A stretch of DNA of 64,000 nt from Apostichopus japonicus. Its lineage: Eukaryota > Echinodermata > Holothuroidea > Aspidochirotida > Stichopodidae. The stretch lies in the NCBI RefSeq assembly GCF_037975245.1, contig NC_092562.1:24567554-24631553 (forward strand). Reading direction: 5' to 3'. The notes under the pieces are model-generated. The model ran no database searches. It was not told the DNA's origin and saw only the letters and a list, made by a program, of their open reading frames with translations. Shown in pieces: positions 54,216 to 64,000 of this stretch (the stretch's first letter is position 1; each line of letters begins with the position of its first letter). A program made the translations under genes and the position numbers.

Positions 54216-57200
54216 GTTAACCTTATTTGAAACCGGAATTGTACCAATTGTCTTCAGGAGCTTTAGAGACCTTTATTTCATTTTCCACGACATTGTGAGA
54301 TATGGTATGTTGTATTGGCTGAGAAGTGAAAGCTTTCTTCAACATGTGTGTGTGTGTGTGTTATGCCTGCCATTCGTAAATTAATGCATTATTTTCTTAA
54401 AAACTGATAAAGATAGGCTGGCTAAACTATCACAAAGATTTTCCTATGATGCTGTTTCTCACATATATGTGTTCTACTCTGCTAGATACACAAACAGTGA
54501 AAGTTTCTTTGCGGACAAACGTAGCCTTCTGACCAGAGGTAGAAGTTAAGGAAGAAACTTACTTCAAATGCAACAGAAATGACAAAATGAATTCCAATTA
54601 TAAATTTAAATTTTTAACTTTTAAAGAGTGAAGGCTGCTCAATCTCCTCCTCCTCCTCTATCCAGTAACATTGACTTCAGACTTCAGTTGTACAAATTAG
54701 CTGCTAGGACTAAATGGTTAACTCCGGGAGTGAAACGAGGGATAGAGGGAGATATGATGAAATGAAAAGGTTACAGAAACTTGACGATCATTATGTACTC
54801 CTTTCTGGCCGTTTTCCTTCTTGACAGAGGAAGTCCTTGGATGGTAAAACTTTTCTTGTATCTTTCTTTGTATTCAAATCTGTGTTTTGATAGGTAAACT
54901 TATCTCCCCCCCCCCCTCCCCCACCACCATGTTAGAGCAGCATGAGAATAAATATAAGTGGAGTTGATGCTATTGCATCAGGGGAGCATTTTATGCTCCG
55001 AGAAAATCTGTAACCTTTTAAAAGAAAAAGGTGGCAACACTTTTTTAACTTAGTCCTTAAAACCGCTCAAATGATGTAAGTAAACTGAAAACCTAGTCTA
55101 ATCTATGTGTTAAACATCTAGGCATAACAATGATGTCAGTTAACTGAAAAGAGGTGCTTCAATAGAAAAATGCAATAGTTACCCAAAGTGTATGATGAGT
55201 AAATTTTGATTGGAGTTGTAATCATGTTTAGCTATTAAGTGAAAATGTAACAAGCTTCTTGTGAAATATGTGCACGGCCAGAGGAGGTATTGAATATTTT
55301 CTCTCCATTTCAAATCTTAATATCGTTGGTTAAAAGGACTCTCAACAGGTTAAAAGTGTGATTTGATACTCAAACAAATATGGGGAGAAGGAGGGGATAG
55401 TAAACCATTGTTAAATAAGCTAAGAAATAAATTGCAGTCATTTTCAGAAAGAAATCAAATAAATTGAAGTAATATCTGCAATTCTTCAGAATTTAAAATT
55501 TCTGTGAATTGAAAGATAATATCGGCAGTTGTCAAATATTTACAGTTTTCATATGGTCAATATTATCTTGTCTATCATAATAGCTCAAATTAATTTATAT
55601 CTTGATTGTGTCGCCAAAATTGTTTGATTCACCAGATTTTGAATGAAAAACAACAATGTAGCAAAGTCTATCAGGATATAAACAGTTCTTCCATCTCTTT
55701 GACTTTTTATGTTAGCCTTTGTGTAAACGGAGACATTAATATGCAATTACTGTTTTCACATGGCATAGGAAAAGTATTGTTAAAGTTTGAATGCTATGTT
55801 ACTGTGCAATGCCCCCTCCCCACACCCATCCCCCCAAGTCTACCTCATTATGTACCCACTACATGTCGGCATGGAAGATTCATGAATGTTGTTAATGCAC
55901 CCTCCTGGAGTCATCATGTTGCTACTGGAGAACAATCTACACTTTGGAGTGACCATTGCCTGATGTTTGAGTTATAATGTTGCTCTTACCTTCCATCTTG
56001 GCAAGATGTCATTGCCTTGACAAATTGGAATGACCGTGTTGTTTATGAAGTTACTCTTGGAGTCATTACATAGTTACTGCCTCCCTCTAACAGGGATTCA
56101 CACTGCCTGCTCTTTGAGTAACAAGGTGGATGTTTACTCCATCTTAGAGTGATGTCACATCTTTGCTATTATATTACATTATGTTGCTCCTAAATTACAC
56201 GTGGGGTCATCATGTTGTTCCTTGTGTCATCATGTTGATCCTTGTGTCATCATGTTGTTACTGCATTCTAGCAGAGAGTAACACTGCCTGATCTTAAAGG
56301 TCATAACATTGCTACTACTGTACCTCCATATTGGACTGATGTCACTCCCTTTCTTCTTGGAGCTGATTATGTTACTAATTAATCTCAGAGTCATCATGTT
56401 GATATAATGTTATGCATGGGGTTCTTGTCAATGCTGCCCTTCTTGGGTCATTGTCTTGTTACTGCCCCCCACCTTAAAGAGTAATCAAGTTATAACTGCC
56501 ATCGTCTGTGAGCATACAACTGATGTTGTCTTTACTACCTCCCATGTCAAACAGTCATGTTCTTATAACTCCCTTTCAGTAGCGACACTCTCATATCTCT
56601 TAACGATATTTAATATTTTACATCTCTTATTTCTGTTATCTTAATTCTCGCAAAAGATAAATTTGCGTCAGTAAGGTTGTTTCTTCTTCTTCTCCTTCTT
56701 TTTCTTAAATTCTTTGGACTGTTTGAAAACCTTGATACTCTTTTCTCTTTTTCTCTTATGTCATAACTTTTATCCAAACCTATTCCTACTTGAGAAGTAC
56801 TCTAGAGCCATTTATGCATTTAGTCATTTATGCATGATGTGTGTATCCACAGCTTGGACTGCTTCTTCCTCTTTCATGGTTTTAAGATGATGTGCATCAG
56901 ATTATAATATCCATAAAGCAACTTTTTCTTTCTTTTATATCGCTTCCTTTGTGAACGGTTAATACTAGCGAAGGAGCTAAATTTAATAGTTGATGGCCAA
57001 TAGAAAATGTGTGGACAACTACTAAGAGGCTGAATCGACATAAAGTTTTCACAACAATGTTCAAAAGAACTCGTCAGGAATTCTATAAAAAAAAAATGAA
57101 TGCAAATACTCAGTCTGTCTTTTTTTCTCTCCAAATTATGCATTTAATGCAATATTGAATCGAAAAAAAATGCACCAACTTTTGGCATTTCTACTTTCCT

Positions 57201-58230
57201 CTCGTTTTTTGGGCAAGGAGGGGCTGGGTGGAGAGGAGTGTGTCGGGTGAAGGGGAGGGGGCTGGGTGAAGAGGAGGGGGCCTTGATGAAGTAAAGGTGG
57301 GAGACTACACTAGCTAACAATACCAAGAACGGTGGATTGGTAGTAATGGCATATACCACATAAAATGTACTCCGTGCATGAAAGAATTCAACGCAAATGG
57401 AAGATTTTTTCGATATCAATACCAATCAGAAAAGTTTCCAAATTGAAAACAACTACAATTTTGAGTAACTTAATATATGGTGTACTATTAAAATAAATAT
57501 CCAGTGATTAATCTCTGATAAATATGTTTGGACAACGGTGTAGGACTAATTTCAAAGTAAGGTTGAATTTTGTGTTTGCGTGACTCTCAGTAAATTATTT
57601 TGACAGTCTGTTCCGAGTATTGTCCTGGGAATTGAACTTTATTTTCAGTTTTATTCCACCAACAGCACTTTTACAAATATAGTAATATATTTCACAAAAT
57701 TTTTAAAAGTGGTATTATTTGTAGAAAAAAAAATAATGGAATATCCACCTATCTTCCATACTTTGCAAAATCTGAAATAGAGTGCAGTAAAAAATCTAGC
57801 CTTTTCTTCCTTTTTTTAATAAATGTTTCAACCAAAGTTCCATCAATAGGTAGAGATGCAAATTACAATTTTCTAGAACTGACTTTTAATTTTGACTAAG
57901 TTTTCTGCTTTTTTTTTGGCTTATTCATTTCCTATTGATATTGTTCATTAATAGAATTGTTAGCTCATGCAATTTTAAGAAAAGCAAATAACAAGTATTC
58001 TGTTGGAAGTGAGGTTGTGCAGTTCTCTCCTTTTTTTCCTCTCCTTTTTTCCTTTTCTGCTGAACTAAAGAGTAGAAAATCATTATCATTATTATTATCA
58101 TTATTTGTACTATAATACTGTCACTTTAGACAATTTATTAATATTATTGAATGGAATTATGGGAGTACTTTATATATATATATGTTGTGATATATTGAGA
58201 TGTGTGACCTTGTAAATATCAGTTTAATAT

Positions 58231-58236
58231 AATAAA
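58231..58236 (+). terminator. Candidate polyadenylation signal AATAAA
   Basis: AATAAA lies within TTTAATATAATAAAAAAAAATG, about 5.5 kb after the stop codon. It is preceded 14-20 bases upstream by TGTAAATA, a Pumilio-binding-type element common in 3' UTRs. Earlier AATAAA hexamers exist and may be used instead or as well. Confidence 0.4.
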
Positions 58237-58590
58237 AAAAAATGATTATGTATGAATTTGTCATGACTGCAGAGATATGACCTTTAATCTGAAATCTTTT
58301 TCTTGAGTTTCAAAATGGTAATTTTTTGTGTATGTTTTTTTTTTTTTTTTTTTTTGGTCAAACAGTTTCTCTTGATAGCTTTCATATTTTGGAAATATAT
58401 AAATAGCCACATGGATTCATTAATAACACACCATGAATTATGACTTGTATCAGGGTAGGGTTATAGTTTTGTTAAGTCTCCCTCCATTTAAACATCTAAT
58501 ACTAATAAAATAACTTGAAAAGTAACTAAAATACTCAAACTTTATGGCCATGAAAATATCAGCAGGAAAGGGACTGGAGCTCTGATTACA

Positions 58591-58741
58591 CTTGTCATGT
58601 GAATGCTGACCAGACCCTGTGATTTGCCGTGTGAATGCTGATCAGACCCTGTGATTGGTTGTGTGAACACTGACCAGACCCTGGGATATTTGCCATGTGA
58701 ACACTGATCAGACCCTGTGATTCGCCATGTGAATGCTGGTT
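58591..58741. repeat. Minisatellite, ~37-bp unit, four to five copies
   Basis: 'ccatgtgaa(tg/ca)ctgatcagaccctgtgattg' recurs at about 37-base intervals. Alternating 'gaatgctga' and 'gaacactga' variants are present. Confidence 0.85.
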
Positions 58742-59545
58742 AGTGCTCTGTAAGTCTCGTAAAATTGTTTACCAAATGCAAACAGCTGCTTATAGAAAAA
58801 TTCCAGACATTTTACATATTTTTTTAATTGAAAATATTGAAAGCAATTTTATCAAAATTTGTCCTGTTTGTTAGGGTTATATCATGAGATATCAACATAA
58901 AAAACTGCCTTTTAAATAAGTAATCCTCTCAGTCTCAAGCCTAGATAGGATCAGGAATATAATGGAGGCGGACTAATGAACTGCACTGCAGACGCACACA
59001 CAGGCAGACAGACAAACAAGCACATAACGAAACCAGTAAAGGAACAAATTAATAAACATAAACAAATTTAAATAATAAAGATACAATATGTGATTTCTGT
59101 TCTTTCACATATATTTTCATTCATCCATAGTCACTGTTTGCTTCCAACAGAGGCTTCACAGTTCTATTTAAACCAGACCTCTCTTTATTAAGAACCGTGT
59201 GCCCGATTAGAAAGGAAATATAAGTTGCCCTTTTCCAGTGCAAACTTTAATATAATATCATGATTTTTGGGGCATTATTAAAATGCTCTCATTTACCTCA
59301 AATTAAGAGAGCCAGCAGATAATCACTGTCACAGACTGATTGCCTTGCTACTTGTTATTAAATTCACTGTCTGCAAAAAGACCTCAATTCTTTCACTACT
59401 CCATTTAAACTGTTTCCTCCGACTGAAGGTTCATTGCTAGTCCAAGCACAAGCAATGTAGGTCTTCCAAGAAGAAAAGGTTATGTGATGGACCCATGAAT
59501 AGAATCATATCATCATACATTTAAAAGCTGCAGATGTTTGTTGCA

Positions 59546-59652
59546 TTAGCCCCATTACTATCATTAGCCCCATTACTATCATTAGCCCCATTACTATCAT
59601 TAGCCCCATTACTATCATTAGCCCCATTACTATCATTAGCCCCATTACTATC
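59546..59652. repeat. 18-bp minisatellite 'attagccccattactatc', six copies
   Basis: Five exact 18-base copies and a final copy lacking one C. No variation is visible otherwise, so it is young. Confidence 0.95.
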
Positions 59653-61514
59653 ATTAGTAATAACGTATTCCTTCTCATATTAGTAAGAGAACATTAATTT
59701 TGATAATTTTTCAAATCAGCGATTGTTTGGGCTTGCATCTGAGTGCAAAGCTGTTGAGATATAACATCCTGAGAAAAACATTGGCAAAACCCAATGATAA
59801 AAATATTACTCTCTACTGATAGGCAATCTATGGGTAACAAAGCACAAGTTCAAAGTGTGTCTTACTTAGATGGAATGTAAGCATATTTTGGATATTTCTA
59901 CATTTTCTGATAAGTTCAGGTAAAACTGTAGCCAACAATTCATCATATTGCAAAAAGGTGCTTTTATAGGATATTATAAACTGCTGAGTCATTAAAGGCC
60001 TTACCTGTCACAAACAAGAACAAACAAAAATAACATCTATCACAAATGAACTGGAATATCATTGCCTCACCAAACCCTGCTCCAGACCAGTTTTGAGCTG
60101 GTAAAGCTATTAGGATAATTTACCCCTTGCTGCCCCCCAACCCCACCCACCCCCCCCTCGACTCACACCTTCCAATCTCCATCTCATCAAAGAGACACTA
60201 CTCATCCGTTGTCATAACAGCTACTAAGGAGGAAGAGGATTGTGATTAAGAGTGGGCCAAATTAGCATAGAATTTAAACAGCGATAGAAATGAGATGTCT
60301 AGACCCCGCCCACAATCCAAATCATGAGAAACTAATCCGTTTACAATTTCACCTCTCACCCAAACCAGTTTCCTAATACCAAACGTATAAAATAGAACAA
60401 TTTTCACCTGCTGCATGTACAAACCAAATTAGCAATCATTATGAGATTCCCACTGCCTTACCTAAAATATAGCGAGACAAAATTCAAAAAAATCATAGAC
60501 CAGGAATTTCTATCCCAAATTATTCATTTGTCTCCAATATGCATATCTTTACAGCTTTTAAGCAAGGCTAAAAACTATCAAAAAAATCCACAAAATTATA
60601 ATTATTTCAGCTAGCTAGCAACTACAGACCTAATGCCAGAGTTATGGTGCAAATGGACCATAAAATTGACGATTTGATGTAGCGTCGTACACTTTCACAG
60701 AAAATGTCCAATGACCTAATCATTAATACATGGAACTCTCATATTAATGGTGTCAATAGTTAATAGTCATATAGAGTCTAGAGATGCAAATTACATTTAT
60801 TTCCAAAGCAAATTTCGGCTGTAATGTCAAGTGAAATGTCTTTACCATAATTTAAAATGTTGATTGATTGGCTCAAGGCAGTGCTTATGCTGTTACAGAA
60901 TAACTCTTAAACACCTACAAACTGCTCCATGTGATATTAACATGCCAAAGATCCTTGACAAGGATGTTTATAAACTAACTGCGCATTGATCATCTACCCT
61001 ATCTTGGTGCCCCTCTCTCCACCAGGTAAAGGATCATTATCTTGCACATACAATGTCTTGGAACAATGCCCAGGTGATCCCCTTACCCCAACCTTTCATG
61101 CCCCCACCCACAACACCCCAACCCCCCCCCCCCATCCAAAAGCAGACCACAAACACAAGTTTTTCTACTGAATTCATTTCTTCACTTATACATTAAAATA
61201 TTAGCTGGGCCAAAAATTCAAAAAAGGAAATTTGTAAACAGAGAGAGTTTTGGAGAATTCACAGACAGATTTCGGAAATTTGCATCAGTGAAAAGGTAAC
61301 TCAGTTAAAACGGTTACATTTTTCGGAAATTTAATATACCATAGTGAGAGTTTGGGGATTCGAACAGATCAACACCGGGTCGGATTGGATTCTTCACATA
61401 GAAATATACCGTCACTTCACCAATGTTCCATGTTTCTTCCACAAAATTTTTTTTTTTGGGGAACCAAATCTGAACAGAGCTCACAACTAGCAGACTGACA
61501 GTATGAGTACAACA

Positions 61515-62095
61515 GCATGAGTACAAGGGCCTAAGCATGGGTATGAGTACAAGGGCCTAAGCATGGGTATGAGTACAAGGGCCTAAGCATGGGTATGAGT
61601 ACAAGGGCCTAAGCATGGGTATGAGTACAAGGGCCTAAGCATGGGTGTGAGTACAAGGGCCTAAGCATGGGTGTGAGTACAAGGGCCTAAGCATGGGTAT
61701 GAGTACAAGGGCCTAAGCATGGGTATGAGTACAAGGGCCTAAGCATGGGTATGAGTACAAGGGCCTAAGCATGGGTATGAGTACAAGGGCCTAAGCATGG
61801 GTATGAGTACAAGGGCCTAAGCATGGGTATGAGTACAAGGGCCTAAGCATGGGTATGAGTACAAGGGCCTAAGCATGGGTGTGAGTACAAGGGCCTAAGC
61901 ATGGGCATGAGTACAAGGGCCTAAGCATGGGCATGAGTACAAGGGCCTAAGCATGGGTATGAGTACAAGGGCCTAAGCATGGGTATGAGTACAAGGGCCT
62001 AAGCATGGGTATGAGTACAAGGGCCTAAGCATGGGTATGAGTACAAGGGCCTAAGCATGGGTATGAGTACAATTACAAGGGCCTTACCATGGGTA
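61515..62095. repeat. 26-bp minisatellite, about 21 near-perfect copies
   Basis: The unit is 'gtatgagtacaagggcctaagcatgg', phased every 26 bases from 61515 to 62060, with one degenerate unit after. Only the second to fourth bases vary (gtatg, gtgtg, gcatg). The gtgtg and gcatg variants occur in adjacent pairs. Confidence 0.95.
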
Positions 62096-64000
62096 TGTGT
62101 ACTCCATCTTGTACAAAGTATTCTACACCAAAATTCCATACTAAGGGTTTGATTACGTATCCACGAGGGAGAGTCCTAACACAGACGCTTACACTAATCT
62201 AGGAGTTATGGGTAGATATTCAATAATTCAAGTCTGGCCTCCACCCAATTGAATTGCACAATATCATATTACATTCTTAACATCATGACAATACTCTCGT
62301 TATTGTCACACTGGCTACTGTTTCACTTATGATGAATTTACCAACTTTCGTTCTTTTTTTTTTCTGTACAAGAAGACTATATAAACATAATATGTCAAAT
62401 AATATGACTAACAAAAATGAAGGCATATAATGGCTTTTTTTTTTTAAAGGAAAAATTTGGATAAAACTTGATGAGTTTAATGATCAAGATAAAGAAGATT
62501 AAACGTAATGAAAGCTACTTTTTCGACTGCCGTCAAAATTTTGTGGGGCATGTGACGACAAAATGCATCTTTAGGGAGGTACGTAGTGGCTTTACATAAT
62601 TTACACTAGCAGAGAGATAGCTAGGGATGGAACAATATTCCAATGCTATTTATTTCCAGGGTTAGACTTTTTGAAGTCAATAATCATCGGTATTGCCAAT
62701 AAATCCCACAATTGGTCTGTTCTATAATTTCTAAGAAAAACATGCTTCACCCTTTTTTTTGCTAGTCTGGAAAAATCTCTTTGAGAAATTTTTATTTTTT
62801 ATTTTATAATAAGAAGTTTTTAACTTTGACCCCACAGGTGAAGGTTTTGTTTAGTTTAATTTTGTTGGTTTGTTATTGATTTTGTATTTCTGTTTTTTCT
62901 TAAGGGGGTGGGGGAGGGAGGGGGAGGGCAATCTTAATGATCTCAAACTTTAAAGAAGCTTGGAATCAATCATTCTTAAAATTATCAAATTGATGAAATC
63001 ATGAGTCGATTTCTAAGTTAGGACACAAGCAGACCTTCTAAAAGCAACTTAATTCTCACACAAAGATTGGACCTGGTGTGTATGATAGCATTAAGGGATA
63101 TCACAGTCTATTCATACATCAAAGCATAGTCCTCATAGTTACCCTAACTCTTTCCAAACAGGGTTATTGACATGAGGGGGGGGGGGGGGGGGGTGAGCCT
63201 CTACCTTCCTTCTCTGGCCCCTATTCCAAACATGCCCTTGTGTCTTCATCAAGTATTAAACTATTTAATGAGTTGTCTATTTTTGTTTCTCTCGGGCATC
63301 TACCCAGATTTGTTTAAATTCAGAAGCCGTTCTGGTTCCCAGAGTATACAGCCATTCTCACTCACCTAGCTACACACAATCATTGCACTCTATCTACCCC
63401 GTGCTTACAGTCATGGCAGTAAAAATTGTAGGAAGGTTTGTTTCTCGTGAAAATCGGTCGGACAGTTTTGTTGGAATGACTACAAACTTTGAGCCAGACC
63501 TGCTCAGCTGACCGGGACATCTTCAATACCATCCAATTTAACATTACATATGTACCAACAATGCCACTAATAAACCAAACTAGGCAGTACAAATACCATT
63601 ATAAATGCTTAAATCAGCCAGATAACATCAGAACAAAGGACAGACCAACCTACCTATCTTCTTTCATCATGATTAAATGGAACTCCATTTGTTTTGCATA
63701 TTTCTTTTAATGCATATGTATCAATAAATACTCCAATTTAACAGACTAAGAGGACTTACCCCCCAACCAGCTTAAACTGGTCAATAAAGTAACAAATAGA
63801 AACTTTACCTCTTCCGACCGTTATAAATTACATTTTATAATACTAATAAAACGGCTCTCTGACAGAAATATTCGAACTGTCACTATTATAATTTGCAGCC
63901 ATGACGGAATAAACGATAGTACAACATACAAATATCGTCGACGATGACCTCTGGCAGATTGTCATCTCGTGATTTAGTCTAACTTCCAATGTTTTTTTTC

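Larger units (their letters stand above)
52710..58250 (+). other. Probable 3' untranslated region of PDE4
   Basis: No coding signal follows the stop. Several AATAAA hexamers occur (52783, 54947, 55426, 58231). The best end is the last: a Pumilio-type TGTAAATA at 58211 and AATAAA at 58231-58236, followed by a T/G-containing stretch. The region holds two opposed tRNA-like repeats around a TA microsatellite (53617-53935), a degenerate tandem repeat (53949-54215), a (TG)n at about 54345-54361, and a long T-rich stretch with recurrent 'catcatgttg' motifs (about 55900-56450). The end is a guess, and the repeats could mean the true UTR is shorter. Confidence 0.4.
58251..64000. other. Non-coding region downstream of PDE4
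   Basis: No coding exon is recognised on either strand. The region contains three tandem arrays (58591-58741, 59546-59652, 61515-62095), long T, C and G runs (58337-58357, 61124-61135, 63177-63193) and AT-rich unique sequence. Confidence 0.6.

Noticed and set aside
61515-62095. Regularly repeated 26-bp units as a CRISPR array
   Set aside because: Units are contiguous with no unique spacers, and the DNA is animal nuclear sequence.

Overview
The window is eukaryotic nuclear DNA. It is AT-rich, carries long introns with canonical GT-AG boundaries, and is full of minisatellites, microsatellites, poly-G/poly-C runs and tRNA-derived short repeats. The only protein-coding gene I can support is one plus-strand, multi-exon member of the cAMP-specific 3',5'-cyclic phosphodiesterase 4 family (PDE4, the dunce family). 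The protein is clearly metazoan, and the single-gene layout, divergence from vertebrate paralogues and repeat style suggest a marine invertebrate. An echinoderm is my best guess, from general resemblance only.

Layout. Positions 1-9058 are non-coding: a G-rich tract, a striking 167-bp higher-order tandem array at about 202-1057, and two smaller tandem arrays. A probable alternative first exon lies at 9089-9222, and a second, weaker candidate at 12879-12901. Thirteen common exons follow: 14443-14628, 16885-16995, 22805-22860, 24900-25012, 30080-30173, 37190-37419, 41118-41216, 41744-41908, 46300-46399, 47663-47817, 48864-48986, 50127-50309 and 52185-52709 (stop TAA at 52707-52709). All splice phases agree. 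Using the first exon at 9089, the model is 2274 nt including the stop, or 757 aa, a normal length for a long-form PDE4. It contains a variable N-terminus, a PKA site, UCR1, UCR2, a linker, the HD-type catalytic domain and a divergent C-terminal tail. The 3' UTR probably runs to about 58.25 kb. The remainder to 64000 is non-coding, with three more tandem arrays.

How the parts work together. UCR1 and UCR2 regulate the catalytic domain in this family, and PKA phosphorylation of the RRESF site activates long forms. The alternative first exon, a CRE cluster in the intron before the second UCR2 exon, and a CpG-richer patch with a phase-compatible mini-exon before the linker exon all fit the multi-promoter architecture known for PDE4 genes. 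These promoter assignments are inference.

Most notable: the near-invariant catalytic motif HDVDHPG reads HDVRHPG here, and ENHH reads ENHS. A tRNA-like repeat in the 3' UTR carries a hammerhead-ribozyme-like core. I found no bacterial, viral or CRISPR content and no second gene.
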